A program made the translations under genes and the position numbers. Below the pieces are notes generated by a model. It did no database searches, was not told the DNA's origin, and saw only the letters and a list, made by a program, of their open reading frames with translations. This document shows, piece after piece, positions 1-9,232 of a DNA stretch of 64,000 bases. Numbering within the stretch: the first letter of the stretch is position 1; each line of letters starts with the position of its first letter. This DNA is from Planctomycetaceae bacterium (GTDB lineage: Bacteria; Planctomycetota; Phycisphaerae; UBA1845; UTPLA1): positions 54,890 through 118,889 of the forward strand of contig WYBU01000019.1 of the NCBI GenBank assembly GCA_011525745.1, given 5' to 3'.

Positions 1-148
1 CGTCGCACTCACCCCATCGCACCGTTACGGCGCGCCAGCATCGTTCACCAGCGCCGGGCACGGTATTCGCAACACGGCATCCCAGGCGAGTGGGCAATTG
101 AATGATGCTTTCGCAGGTCGTAAATTCGCATACGCGCCCCACGCCGCT

Positions 149-1921
149 TCACCGCCGCAGTTCAACGATAACGACCAAACGAACGGCACTTCCGCCCGCG
201 GGCGGACTCTTCGCGGTTGATGCTCCCCGGTACGCCTCGCGCGCCCGCGGCCAGCGCGGCTCGGCCAGAACGCGCCCGATCCTCTCCTCGTCCTCGCTGG
301 ACGGCGGCCGTCCACCGATCAGATGAACGTACCACCGCGCCGGTGTGGCGGCGTCGCGCTCGAGCAGTTGCTCGTACGTCCATGGCGCTTCCGGCCATTC
401 ATCCCAGGTCAGCCCGGAGTAATACACGACCTGCGACAGCCGTCGATCGGCCAGCACGCGATCGGTTGCGGCGGCGTTTACTCGCAGCCACATTGCCGCG
501 TCGCGCAGATAACGCTGCGAGTCGTTGATGGATTTCGGGCCAAGGACCGACATGATCACGCACACCGCACCCAACGTGCCGGCCGCACCCGCGCCGCCGT
601 ATCGTTCGCGCACACGCTCAAGCATGGCCAGCAGGCCCGCGGCAGCCCAGGGAATCGTCAGCCCGGCCGGGACCAGCAGGTAGCGCGTGCTGATGACTTC
701 AAAAGATCGCGACCGCAGGTAGACGGCGATGCAGTGCACGACCAACAACAAGAGAATGAATCGGGTCGGATCGGCGGCCGCTCGCGGCACGCGCCGCCAC
801 AGCAGCGCGAACAGTGCGAGCGCGGAATAAACGTAGCGGCCCGACTTGGCCCAACCATCCACGATTTGCAGCGGCGCTGGCGCCAGCGCGGCTGCGGGCG
901 CGCCCGTCACGGCGGCGCGCGCGTGGGGATCATCGCCTTGGACTGCTGATGCCGGATTTCTTTGCCTCCCGCGATGAGCGGCAAGCGATGTGCCGCGAAA
1001 TCCCAACAAGGAATTCGAATTGTCGACAGACAGTGTCGCCGCTTTTTCTCCCCTTCGCCGCTCCGTGGCTTCGTCACTTCGTCGCTTCGCTCCGCTGTCA
1101 CCCACCGCCTGCGACGCCGGCCCCATGAGCAGATCGCCAATACTCTTCTTGTGCATCAACCGACCGGTCACGGCCACGTAAGGCAGTAGCGGCACAAGAA
1201 ACGCGAGCCACAGCGCGCCTGCGGCTACGGCGACCCGATGCCATCGGACGGACCGGCCGCGCTTTGGCCAGCACAGCCAAAGCGTCGCCGCGACGGGTAT
1301 CCCCATCGCTTCCTGCCGAATCAGGTACGCCGCCGCGGCCAACACGCCGCCTGTGACGAGCCGAATCCAGATGGCCCGGCCAATGCGCGGCTTCTCGCCG
1401 TCGTCGTCGCGGCGAATTGCAGACACCGCCTGACAGCACAGAAAAACCGACGCAAGGTAAACGGCCAGGTGCGGCATGTCCGAAAGGACGTCGCCGCCAA
1501 GCTGATGCGCCTGCGGCCAGAAGACGACCAGCAACGCCGCCAAGGCGGCGGACCGGCGATCGAAGAGCCGCGCCGACAGCAGCCACAAAAGCGGCGCGCA
1601 GGCCACGTAGCCGGCCGCGGAGACGATTTGTCCCGCGCGCAGCCACGCATCGGCCGGATGGTCGCCGAGCCACTGGCCGATCAGGCCGTGCAATCCGAGG
1701 ATCATGGCCGAAAAGCCCGGCTGCGACAGATGGGCCTTCATGTAGAAAACGGGGTCCTCGCCGAGTTGCCGCGCGAACCGCAGAAAGTGAACGCCATCGC
1801 CGCTGACGCAGGCCAGACGTGACGCCGCGACGACGGCCGACGAGATCACCAGGGGGATCAGCAGCATCAGCCAGACCGGGCTGACGCCCGAAGCAGGTTG
1901 GTCGCGACTCGCCGGCGCCAT
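149..1921 (-). CDS. GT-C-like (GT39/ArnT-type) membrane glycosyltransferase
   Basis: A protein of about 590 residues with many hydrophobic segments, the first at residues 17-35, then a first extracytoplasmic loop with the acidic motif SGDGVHFLRFA (Asp near residue 40). That is the usual position of the catalytic acid in GT-C enzymes that use polyprenyl-phosphate sugars. It probably transfers a sugar to lipid or protein on the outer face of the membrane. I chose ATG 1921; a 12-codon extension to 1957 is possible but lacks hydrophobic or family character. Residues about 275-293 are a charged low-complexity stretch (KRRSDEATERRRGEK) coded by a short-period repeat that resembles the arms of the element in dnaE2; it sits between membrane segments and keeps the frame. 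The exact donor and acceptor cannot be told. The family call is by topology rather than by a strict signature. Confidence 0.75.
   Translation of the reverse strand: MAPASRDQPASGVSPVWLMLLIPLVISSAVVAASRLACVSGDGVHFLRFARQLGEDPVFYMKAHLSQPGFSAMILGLHGLIGQWLGDHPADAWLRAGQIVSAAGYVACAPLLWLLSARLFDRRSAALAALLVVFWPQAHQLGGDVLSDMPHLAVYLASVFLCCQAVSAIRRDDDGEKPRIGRAIWIRLVTGGVLAAAAYLIRQEAMGIPVAATLWLCWPKRGRSVRWHRVAVAAGALWLAFLVPLLPYVAVTGRLMHKKSIGDLLMGPASQAVGDSGAKRRSDEATERRRGEKAATLSVDNSNSLLGFRGTSLAAHRGRQRNPASAVQGDDPHARAAVTGAPAAALAPAPLQIVDGWAKSGRYVYSALALFALLWRRVPRAAADPTRFILLLLVVHCIAVYLRSRSFEVISTRYLLVPAGLTIPWAAAGLLAMLERVRERYGGAGAAGTLGAVCVIMSVLGPKSINDSQRYLRDAAMWLRVNAAATDRVLADRRLSQVVYYSGLTWDEWPEAPWTYEQLLERDAATPARWYVHLIGGRPPSSEDEERIGRVLAEPRWPRAREAYRGASTAKSPPAGGSAVRLVVIVELRR
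1044..1100 (-). repeat. Short-period repeat inside a glycosyltransferase gene
   Basis: Read on the minus strand, this stretch is a run of ACGAAG/ACGGAG/GCGAAGGGGAG words. Aligned with the tandem arm at 22950-22990, about 32 of 38 positions agree by eye, including ACGAAG, CACGGAG and CGAAGGGGAG. It is therefore probably a member of the same repeat family as the arms of the S23-bearing element in dnaE2. Only one arm is present and no S23 ORF is nearby. It is in frame and adds a basic/acidic segment to the host protein. Confidence 0.6.
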
Positions 1922-2040
1922 GCGGGGCAGTCTGCATGGTTCGGCGCGGGGACGCAATAGTGCGCTGGGCCGATGTGCGCCGCGTGGTTATCATTCCGTG
2001 GGCGGCGCGTTCGATACCGCCTTCAAAGGAGAAACGATTC

Positions 2041-3210
2041 ATGACGCCTACGATTCGATACCGCACCGTCAACTTCATGCTGACACTTGGCGCAATCACG
2101 GCGATCGCGTCGCCGCCGGCCCGCGCCCAGACGCCCCCGAAGCCCGCCGACGTGGTCGTTGTCGAAGCCGACGGCGAGGGCGTGACGCGCGAAGCCGCGC
2201 TGAAGGTTGCCCTGCGGGCGGCGCTGGAAAAGGGCGGACAGCAGGAAATCTTCTCCGACACGAAAGTGCAGAACTTTCAGCTCATGCACGACACCATCCT
2301 CTCGCGGGCCGTCGGCCTCGTGAAAGACTACGAGGTCGTCAAAGAAGCGCCCGTCGTCGGCGGCACGTTCAAGGTCTGGATCAAGGCGCGCGTGTCGAAG
2401 AGCGTGCTGGCGCAAAGCTGGGGCGAGGTGCAGAACGTACTGAACCAGATCGGGCGGCCGAAGATTCTCGTGGCGATCACCGAGAAGATCGACGGCCGGA
2501 CCGAGGATCAGAGCATTCTCGAGACCAAGATCGAAGAGCGCCTGCTGCGCAGCGGATTTGACATGGTCGAAAAATCCGGCGCGGCGTCGATTCGGCAGAA
2601 AGAACTCGACGACGCCGCGGCCGAAGGCAACGTCGGCAAGCTCCAGGCCATTGCGAAGGATTTCGACGCGCACATCTTCATCGCCGGAACGGCCAACGCC
2701 AATCAGGCCGGGATCGAGGCCGTCTTCGGCGTGCCGATCGCCTTTTACAACTGCGACGTGCAGGTCAAGGCCTTCTACACCGACACCGCCAAGCTGCTGG
2801 CAAGCAAGGGGCTGCCCTCAACTCGCGGCGGGGCACGCGGGCTGAAGGAGTACAGCCCCCAGGCCGGCAAGCAGGCCATCGACAACGTGAGCCAGCAGCT
2901 CATCAACGAAATCTACGAGCAGGTGATGGAACAATGGTGCACGGCAATCAGCGCCGGCGGCGAGCTGGTGCTGGAGGTCGAGGGTTTCAGCTTCAAGCAG
3001 GGCAATGATCTGAAAAAACTGATCGCCTCGATCGAAGGGGTGGAACACGTCAATTTCAAACTGACCAAAGGCGTGGCCACGTACGCCATCAACGCGAAGA
3101 TGAGCGCGCAGGACCTGGCCGAGAAGTTGAGTGAGGGCGAGGTTGCGAAGGTTATTGAAATCGTCGACCTCAAGCAGAACCGCTTGCAGGCCAAGGCCGT
3201 CGGGGGTTGA
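2041..3210 (+). CDS. Secreted FlgT-like/LPP20-type protein of unknown role
   Basis: A protein of 389 residues. An N-terminal signal peptide (residues ~1-30, ending near ARAQT) shows export. Residues ~35-120 have the pattern VVVEADGEGVTREAALKVAL followed by a VKDYEVVKE/FKVWIKARV strand pair, like the N-terminal domain of FlgT and related LPP20-type periplasmic proteins. The middle (~135-260) is a Rossmann-like lobe (PKILVAITEKI; DAHIFIAGTANA), and the C-terminus (~310-380) is a small alpha/beta domain. ATG 2041 is chosen because AAAGGAG lies just upstream and the signal peptide starts there. The S46 peptidase gene converges on it from downstream. FlgT works at the flagellar motor ring, but no flagellar gene is near, so only the fold is claimed. 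Confidence 0.65.
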   Translation: MTPTIRYRTVNFMLTLGAITAIASPPARAQTPPKPADVVVVEADGEGVTREAALKVALRAALEKGGQQEIFSDTKVQNFQLMHDTILSRAVGLVKDYEVVKEAPVVGGTFKVWIKARVSKSVLAQSWGEVQNVLNQIGRPKILVAITEKIDGRTEDQSILETKIEERLLRSGFDMVEKSGAASIRQKELDDAAAEGNVGKLQAIAKDFDAHIFIAGTANANQAGIEAVFGVPIAFYNCDVQVKAFYTDTAKLLASKGLPSTRGGARGLKEYSPQAGKQAIDNVSQQLINEIYEQVMEQWCTAISAGGELVLEVEGFSFKQGNDLKKLIASIEGVEHVNFKLTKGVATYAINAKMSAQDLAEKLSEGEVAKVIEIVDLKQNRLQAKAVGG

Positions 3211-3320
3211 TCCATTAGGTGGCGCGCCGCGAAGCGGCGGGTTCACGATGACAGGGAATCGAATCGACCATCATACGAGCGAGTGCTGGCCCCGCTCGTC
3301 ACCCCACCGTCCCCGCTCGT

Positions 3321-3412
3321 GACCCCCGCGGGGGCGGGGGTCCGTTCCGACCATACGGCGTCGTGCCTTTATTCAGCTCAGGCACGGTCATGGATTCCCG
3401 CCTGCGCGGGAA
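3321..3412. repeat. Two GC hairpins between convergent genes
   Basis: Positions 3321-3342 form a perfect 9-bp stem, GACCCCCGC/GCGGGGGTC, with a GGGG loop. Positions 3395-3412 form a 7-bp stem, TTCCCGC/GCGGGAA, with a CTGC loop. The second looks like the dispersed REP-type word found in many bacterial genomes. Both lie between the convergent genes ending at 3210 and 3425. They may help end transcription, but neither is followed by a T-run. Confidence 0.5.
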
Positions 3413-3424
3413 AGACGAGTCGAG

Positions 3425-5509
3425 TCACTTCGTTCCCGTCAGTTCCTTCACGAGCCACGGTGCGTCGTACATGGTTTTCAGCGCCTCGATGATGGCCCGT
3501 GAATCGACGGCCACCGCCCGCGCCTCTTCCTCGGTGTAGATGAAGTCGAACACCAGGCTCTGGATGTTGCCGTCGAAGATCAGCCCCACCACCTCGCCCG
3601 CCTTGTTGACGACCGGGCTGCCTGAGTTGCCGCCGATGATGTCGGCCGTGCAGACGAAGTTGTAGGGCGTGGCGGGGTTGAGCTTGTCCTTGCGTTCCAG
3701 CCAGCGATCGGGCAGATCGAAGGGCGCGACGCCGCCGCGCTCCTTGTGGCGCTGATACAGCCCGGCGAAGTCGGTGAACGCGGGTATGCGTCGGCCATTT
3801 TCCTCGTATCCGCGGATGGTCCCGAAGGCCAGGCGCAGCGTGAACGTTGCATCGGGATACATGTCCTCGCCGTAGCGAGCGAAGCGGGCCTCGGCGATGG
3901 CGGCGTACGAGGCGCGCTGCACCGCCTCGATCTCGTCCTCGTAACGCTTTCGCAACGCGCGCGCCTCGGCATCGACCGACGCCGCGAAGCGGATCATCGC
4001 ATCGTCGCAGGCGGCGATCGCCTCCTTGCCGCCCTCGCCCAGTTTGCGCCGCTCGGCCACGTCCTTGATCCGGGCGCCGCGCACGAGCTGTTCGGCGCGA
4101 TGTCGCGGCGACCGGCCGTCAAGAATGCGCACGACCGTCGGATCGTCGCCGCCGAGCATCTCGGCGAATAGCGACAGCGCCGACGCCAGCCGGTCGATCT
4201 CCAGTTCGTCGTAAAGCGGAGCGGGCGAATAAAGCTGCTGATAAAGTGAGTCCAGTTCCGAATCGCTGTATTCCGGCAGTCGCTCGGCGTTGGGTTTGGG
4301 CTTCTCGTCGGCGAGCCGCACGAGGTGACGAGCGACGTCGAACAGCCGGCAGCGCGACAATGCGGCCTGAAGCCGATATCGGACATAGAACTCGCGGTAA
4401 CGACCCATCGCCTCGGCAAGACGATCCCAGGCTTCGCCCCACTTCCTTGCATTCTCGGGATCGGCGGCGACGGTGGAGCGCAGCGTTTTTTCATCGGCGA
4501 CTTTTTTCCGCATCAACTCCGGATCGTGCAGGCCCTCCATCATGCCCGTGTAGGCCTTGCGGCTGTTCTGCACGCCGAAGTATTCCTCCAGCGCGATGCG
4601 GCGGTTCTCCTCGCCTCGGCCCATGAAGACGGCGAGCTGAACCTCGCGCCGCCACAGGTTGTTCAGGTGCGTCGGCAGGTGAACGTCGCGCAAAAAACGC
4701 AGATGGTCCACCGTGTTCTGTCGCTGCGTGCGGCCCGGATGTCCCAGCACGAAGATCAACTCGCCGTCCTTCGCCCCGGCCGCGGACCACTTCAGATAAT
4801 GCTCCGTCTTCAGCGGCCGGTCGTTCTCGTAGATGCGGAAGAAACACATGTCGAGATCGAATCGCGGATATTCGAAATTGTCGTTGTCGCCGCCGAAAAA
4901 CGCGATCTGCCGCTCGGGCGCCATCACCAGGCGCACGTCCGCGAACCGCTGGTAGTGGTACAGGTGATAGCGCGCCCCCTGATAAAGCGTGACGACCTGG
5001 CAGTCCATGCCGCTCTTTTTTTCCGCTTCCTCCTCGATCGTGATGATGGCCTTGCGCCGCGCGGTGTTTGCATCCGCCGCGCTCATGCCGGCCGTGGCGG
5101 CGGCCGTCACTCGCTCGGTCACGTCCTCGATTTCCCACAACACGTTCAGTTCCAAATCCGGACATTTCAGCTCATCCTCGCGCTTCGCGGCGAGAAAGCC
5201 GTCCTCGAGCAGATTTCGGTCCGGCGTGCTGAGCTTCTCGAGCACGTCCGAGCCGACGTGGTGATTGGTCACGACCAGACCGTCCGGCGAGACGATGCTG
5301 CCCGAGCCGCCAAGATTGAAACGCACGCACGACTTCTGCAAATGTTGCAACCACTCGGCCTTCGGCTCAAAGCCGTAGCGCTGCTGAAGCAGCTTCACCG
5401 GCGGGCGGTTGAGCAACCACATGCCTTCATCCGCCCGCGACGGCATGGCGGCGGTCGCGAGCGACAGCGTCAGAACCAGCAACAGGGTGCGAAACATACG
5501 GCGGTGCAT
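3425..5509 (-). CDS. S46-family dipeptidyl-peptidase (DPP7/DPP11 type)
   Basis: A 694-residue exported serine peptidase, the usual size for the family. The signal peptide (residues 1-26) ends at SRADEG. The mature N-terminus, DEGMWLLNRPP, is typical of S46. The catalytic triad is visible: His in VTNHHVG (~84), Asp in the GGDNDNFEYPRFDLD block (~215), and Ser in GGNSGSPVVN (~629). Family members remove dipeptides from the N-terminus of oligopeptides in the periplasm. The residue that sets P1 preference is Gly in DPP7 and Arg in DPP11. Here the motif after the Ser reads IFDGNIQS with Gly, so I infer a DPP7-like preference for bulky hydrophobic P1 residues. It is divergent from the redoxin gene at 5702. 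Confidence 0.93.
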   Translation of the reverse strand: MHRRMFRTLLLVLTLSLATAAMPSRADEGMWLLNRPPVKLLQQRYGFEPKAEWLQHLQKSCVRFNLGGSGSIVSPDGLVVTNHHVGSDVLEKLSTPDRNLLEDGFLAAKREDELKCPDLELNVLWEIEDVTERVTAAATAGMSAADANTARRKAIITIEEEAEKKSGMDCQVVTLYQGARYHLYHYQRFADVRLVMAPERQIAFFGGDNDNFEYPRFDLDMCFFRIYENDRPLKTEHYLKWSAAGAKDGELIFVLGHPGRTQRQNTVDHLRFLRDVHLPTHLNNLWRREVQLAVFMGRGEENRRIALEEYFGVQNSRKAYTGMMEGLHDPELMRKKVADEKTLRSTVAADPENARKWGEAWDRLAEAMGRYREFYVRYRLQAALSRCRLFDVARHLVRLADEKPKPNAERLPEYSDSELDSLYQQLYSPAPLYDELEIDRLASALSLFAEMLGGDDPTVVRILDGRSPRHRAEQLVRGARIKDVAERRKLGEGGKEAIAACDDAMIRFAASVDAEARALRKRYEDEIEAVQRASYAAIAEARFARYGEDMYPDATFTLRLAFGTIRGYEENGRRIPAFTDFAGLYQRHKERGGVAPFDLPDRWLERKDKLNPATPYNFVCTADIIGGNSGSPVVNKAGEVVGLIFDGNIQSLVFDFIYTEEEARAVAVDSRAIIEALKTMYDAPWLVKELTGTK

Positions 5510-5625
5510 GATGAATCCTCGTTTCCGTTGGTCGCGACGCCCCCTTTCGCGCCGCGTGCAAGGCCGTTTGCGTATCGCGGCGCAGGCCGCGCGTCAAGCC
5601 GCGCGAGGCGCGCGGCGGCGTCCAT

Positions 5626-5655
5626 TTCGCTCTGCAAGTCCGTCCCCGCTATAAT
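5626..5655 (+). promoter_or_regulatory. Probable promoter of the redoxin gene
   Basis: A perfect -10 hexamer TATAAT lies at 5650-5655, about 46 bases before the ATG at 5702. The -35 match (TTCGCT at 5626-5631, spacer 18) is weak. This is a match to a sigma-70 consensus only. Confidence 0.5.
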
Positions 5656-5701
5656 CGTCGCCGTCAAGTGCGAGTCTACCATCACTCTGGAGAGCCTGTT
5701 C

Positions 5702-6313
5702 ATGAAGCGCATGTGGCATCACCTGTTCAGTGCCGCGGTCGTGTTCTCGATCACCTGCGTCGGGCTGGCCGACGACAAGGACAAGCCGCCCAAGGAGAAG
5801 GAGGCAAAGTCGGACGTCAAGAAGGCCCCCGACTTCACGTTGAAGGATCTCGACGGCAAGACGCACGCTTTGAAGGACTACAAGGGCAAGTGGGTCGTGC
5901 TCGAGTGGGCCAACAAGGACTGCCCGGTCTGGCGCGCCCGGCTGAAGGAGTTGAAGAGCACGGCCGCCAAGTTCAAGGACAACAAGGACGTCGTCTGGCT
6001 GTTGATCGACTCGACCTACGCGATGGTCGAGGAGGACAACAAGAAGTACATGAAAGAAAACGAGGTCACGCGCCCGGTGCTCATCGACCGCGACGGCAAC
6101 GTCGGCGAGGCCTACGACGCGCGAACCACGCCGCACATGTTCATCATCGACAAGGAAGGCAACATCGCCTACGACGGCGCGATCGACAATCAGAAGAAAG
6201 AAAAGGAATTTGTCAACTACGTGTCGAAGGCGATGGACGAGCTGCTGGCCGGCAAGCCGGTCAGTACGCCGAAGACCAATCCCTACGGCTGCTCGGTGAA
6301 ATACAAGCGGTAG
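5702..6313 (+). CDS. Exported thioredoxin-fold (redoxin) protein with a single-Cys CPVW motif
   Basis: A 203-residue protein with a signal peptide (1-23, VGLADDK). A lysine-rich linker follows, then a redoxin/AhpC-TSA-like domain (~42-190): APDFTLKDLDGKTHALKDYKGKWVVLEWANKDCPVW, with the active-site position shown in two parts here as LEWANKDC and PVW. The second Cys of the usual CxxC is Trp, so it cannot act as a two-Cys thioredoxin on its own. It may behave like a one-Cys peroxiredoxin, or be a structural relative. A further Cys near the C-terminus (GCSV) could be a resolving residue. ATG 5702 has GGAGA upstream. A second thioredoxin-fold gene follows at 6543. Confidence 0.8.
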   Translation: MKRMWHHLFSAAVVFSITCVGLADDKDKPPKEKEAKSDVKKAPDFTLKDLDGKTHALKDYKGKWVVLEWANKDCPVWRARLKELKSTAAKFKDNKDVVWLLIDSTYAMVEEDNKKYMKENEVTRPVLIDRDGNVGEAYDARTTPHMFIIDKEGNIAYDGAIDNQKKEKEFVNYVSKAMDELLAGKPVSTPKTNPYGCSVKYKR

Positions 6314-6542
6314 GCGACGGCGTTGCACCCGCGGTTGTCCGCACGCGGAACCGAACCGCGACCGTGAGGGAGCGACGAGAAACGCCGCTTCACGGAGCGG
6401 GCGCGGGTGACGAGTTGACGACCGCCCGCGCGCATGACCGCCCATTGAGCCGGACCGCGGCCGTGTGGAAGTGTTGGAACACCCTCACGCGCGGTCCTGA
6501 ATCCGCCTTCAACACGCGCACCGCACGTTGCATTGCTCGGCC

Positions 6543-7079
6543 ATGCACAAAAGAGCGCCGCTCGTATTGCTGATATTTATTGTAATCTGCGGCTGTCGCT
6601 CCAGCGATACGCCGCCGTCGGTAGGCGCCGGACGGTTGTCGCCTCCGGTCGTTGTCGATGCGGCCGGACTGAAGCAGCACGTATCGCGGCACGGCGGCAA
6701 AGTCGTTCTGCTGGACTTCTGGGCGACCTGGTGCGCGCCGTGTGTCAGGGAACTGCCGCGCCCGGCGGCGTTGCAGAAAGAATTCGGCGGCCGCGGATTC
6801 CAGGCCATTCCCGTAAGCTTCGACGAGCCGGAAGACTGGGCCGACAAGGCCGCCCCGCGGCTGGCGGCGGCCGGTTGGAACGGCCCGGCGTTGATCGTCG
6901 ACGGCCCCGACGCGCGCAACGCGATCGTCAACTGGCTGGCGACGCGATGGCGCAGCGAGCTGCCGGCTCTGTACGTGCTTGATCGTTCCGGCCGCGTTGC
7001 GCGAGAGTTGCTGGCCGCGGAGGCCGAGAACACGGCGGCGATTCGGGCGGCAATCGAAGCGACGATCGAGAACAAATGA
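6543..7079 (+). CDS. TlpA-like thioredoxin lipoprotein
   Basis: A 178-residue protein with a short lipoprotein signal (LLIFIVICGC, lipidation Cys near residue 18). A thioredoxin-like domain follows: GKVVLLDFWATWCAPCVREL with the redox pair WCAPC near residues 60-65, and a second half containing the cis-Pro region (ELPALYVLDRSGRV). It probably reduces or exchanges disulfides outside the cytoplasm, for example in cytochrome c or envelope protein maturation; no ccm gene lies next to it. ATG 6543 is chosen because the signal peptide starts there; an upstream in-frame ATG at 6528 would add five residues. Confidence 0.85.
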   Translation: MHKRAPLVLLIFIVICGCRSSDTPPSVGAGRLSPPVVVDAAGLKQHVSRHGGKVVLLDFWATWCAPCVRELPRPAALQKEFGGRGFQAIPVSFDEPEDWADKAAPRLAAAGWNGPALIVDGPDARNAIVNWLATRWRSELPALYVLDRSGRVARELLAAEAENTAAIRAAIEATIENK

Positions 7080-7419
7080 TCCGACGGTTCCGTCGGCTGC
7101 GCCCCACGGCTATCCACGTGAATCCTCTTCGGGGATGGAAAGTCAACTGCATGCGGGCTGCTCGCGGAGAGCAGTCGCGCGCAGCGCTAACCACCGGCGT
7201 CACGGCGCGTGCGTGCAGCGCCGTTGTTCCCGTTTACGAATCAGCCCATCCCTGAAAGGGATGAACCTGAACAGCCGTGGGTGACACCCACGGTCCTATG
7301 CGCCGGAGAAAAGGATCGTCGCCGCTTCCCGCCCCTTGTCCCTGCGCCCGACCGTCGATTAAATGCGCGGTTCACCATCGGGAACGGAACGCCCGATCGT
7401 CAACCAAGGACCTGAATTC
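7080..7419. other. Intergenic region with a perfect hairpin
   Basis: There is no supported gene here. Positions 7275-7293 form a perfect 8-bp stem, CCGTGGGT/ACCCACGG, with a 3-base loop, which looks like a dispersed repeat word. No clear promoter was found for the gene at 7420. Confidence 0.5.
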
Positions 7420-8739
7420 GTGGATCACAACAGTCTGCTGAGAAAGATCAAGGACAAGAAAACGCTCGTCGGCATCATTGGCATGGGCTACGTCGGCCTG
7501 CCGCTCGTGCGCACGTTCAGCCAGGCCGGCTTTCCCACCATGGGATTCGACATCGACGAATCCAAAATCAGGATGCTCAGGGCCGGCAAGAGCTACATCA
7601 AGCACATCCCGTCCTCAATGGTCGCAGAGCTTGTCAACTCCGGACGCTTCACCGCCACCGACGACATGACGCGGCTGGGCGAACCGGACGCCATCCTCAT
7701 CTGCGTTCCCACGCCGTTGTCGATCACGCGCGATCCGGACATGAGCTACGTCGTGAACACCGCCCGCATGATCGCGAAAACGCTGCGCAAGGGGCAACTC
7801 GTGGTGCTCGAAAGCACCACCTATCCCGGAACGACCCGTGAGGACGTGCAGCCCATCCTCGAAGTCGGCGGCCTGAAAGCCGAGCGCGACTTCTACCTCG
7901 CGTTTTCTCCCGAGCGAGAGGATCCCGGCCGCACAGACTATAACACCTCGACCATTCCCAAGGTCGTCGGCGGCATCGGGCCTAAGAGCGGCCAGATCGC
8001 CACGGCGCTGTACGGCGGCGCGATCAGCCAGGTCGTGCCGGTCGCGTCGTGCGAAATCGCCGAGGCGTGCAAGATCGTCGAAAACGTCTATCGCTGCGTG
8101 AACATCGCGATGGTCAACGAACTGAAGATGGTCTTCGACAAGATGGGCATCGACGTGTGGGAGGTTATCAACGCCGCCAAAACCAAGCCGTTCGGGTTCC
8201 AGGCCTTCTATCCCGGCCCCGGCCTGGGCGGACACTGCATCCCCATCGACCCGTTCTACCTGACGTGGAAGGCCCGCCAGTACGGCGAGCCGACGCGCTT
8301 CATCGAGCTGGCCGGCGAGATCAACACGCGCATGCCCCTCTACGTTATTCACCGCCTGGCCGAGGCGCTCAATGATCGCGGCCGGCCGATCAAGGGTTCG
8401 AGCGTGCTGGTGCTCGGCCTGGCGTACAAGAAAGACGTCGACGACCTGCGTGAGTCGCCCAGCATCGAGCTGATCGAAATGCTGCGCGAGCGCGGCGCGC
8501 GCGTCGATTACAACGATCCGCACATCCCCGCGACGCACAAGCAGCGCGAGCACGATCTGAAAATGAAGTCCGTGCCGCTGACCGCCGAACAATTGAAAAA
8601 GTACGACGCCGTGCTGATCGCCACCGACCACAGTACGTATGATTACGACATGATCGTGAAGAACGCGCGGTTGATCATCGACACGCGCAACGCGACGGCA
8701 AACGTCAAGAACGGTCGCGACAAGATCGTCAAGGCGTGA
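7420..8739 (+). CDS. UDP-N-acetylhexosamine 6-dehydrogenase (WbpA/TviB/WecC family)
   Basis: A cytoplasmic enzyme of 439 residues that oxidises a UDP-sugar at C6 to the uronic acid using two NAD+. The N-terminal NAD fold starts at GIIGMGYVGLPLV (~15-27). The central dimer helix is EIAEACKIVENVYRCVNIA. The catalytic Cys lies in GPGLGGHCIPIDPFYLTWKA, which contains the Cys that forms the thioester. The C-terminal UDP-binding domain starts at GSSVLVLGLAYKKDVDDLRE. The PIDPFYL version is typical of UDP-GlcNAc/ManNAc rather than UDP-Glc dehydrogenases. GTG 7420 is preferred over ATG 7363 because AAGGA lies 9 bases before it and the upstream codons lack family character. The product would feed capsule or exopolysaccharide. 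Confidence 0.92.
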   Translation: MDHNSLLRKIKDKKTLVGIIGMGYVGLPLVRTFSQAGFPTMGFDIDESKIRMLRAGKSYIKHIPSSMVAELVNSGRFTATDDMTRLGEPDAILICVPTPLSITRDPDMSYVVNTARMIAKTLRKGQLVVLESTTYPGTTREDVQPILEVGGLKAERDFYLAFSPEREDPGRTDYNTSTIPKVVGGIGPKSGQIATALYGGAISQVVPVASCEIAEACKIVENVYRCVNIAMVNELKMVFDKMGIDVWEVINAAKTKPFGFQAFYPGPGLGGHCIPIDPFYLTWKARQYGEPTRFIELAGEINTRMPLYVIHRLAEALNDRGRPIKGSSVLVLGLAYKKDVDDLRESPSIELIEMLRERGARVDYNDPHIPATHKQREHDLKMKSVPLTAEQLKKYDAVLIATDHSTYDYDMIVKNARLIIDTRNATANVKNGRDKIVKA

Positions 8740-8757
8740 AACCGCGGAGCGAACGGG

Positions 8758-9216
8758 ATGCGCCTCGGCCGGCTCCAGCTTACTTCGATCATCGTTGGCG
8801 GCCTGCTGGGCCTGACCGGCGGGTTGGGACTGTTTACGTTCGTCTATGCCGATGGCGCGTCGTATCTGACCAACGATCCGAAGGCCTGCGCTAACTGCCA
8901 CGTCATGAACGAGCAGTATGACGGCTGGACGCGCTCCAGCCATCACGCGGTCGCCGTCTGCAACGACTGCCATACGCCCCACAACTTCGTCGGCAAGTGG
9001 ACCATCAAAAGCATCAACGGCTTCAATCATTCGCTGGCGTTCACGACCGGACGATTTCATGAGCCGATTATGGCCACGCCGCTGAATCGCCGCGTGACCG
9101 AGAACGCCTGCCGGTATTGCCATGCGGACATCGTGCAGGCCATCGACTCCAGCCCCCACGCCGACGCGGCAATGTCCTGCATCCGCTGTCATCGCAACGT
9201 GGGACATCTGCATTGA
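8758..9216 (+). CDS. nrfH: NrfH, membrane quinol dehydrogenase of nitrite reductase
   Basis: A 152-residue NapC/NirT-family cytochrome with one N-terminal membrane anchor (~6-28). Four CxxCH haem sites follow: CANCH, CNDCH, CRYCH and CIRCH. This is the right size and haem count for NrfH, which takes electrons from menaquinol and passes them to NrfA. It starts 18 bases after the dehydrogenase gene and is followed by nrfA after 87 bases, so the two form a nrfHA operon. Confidence 0.93.
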   Translation: MRLGRLQLTSIIVGGLLGLTGGLGLFTFVYADGASYLTNDPKACANCHVMNEQYDGWTRSSHHAVAVCNDCHTPHNFVGKWTIKSINGFNHSLAFTTGRFHEPIMATPLNRRVTENACRYCHADIVQAIDSSPHADAAMSCIRCHRNVGHLH

Positions 9217-9232
9217 GGGAGATTGGGTCCTG

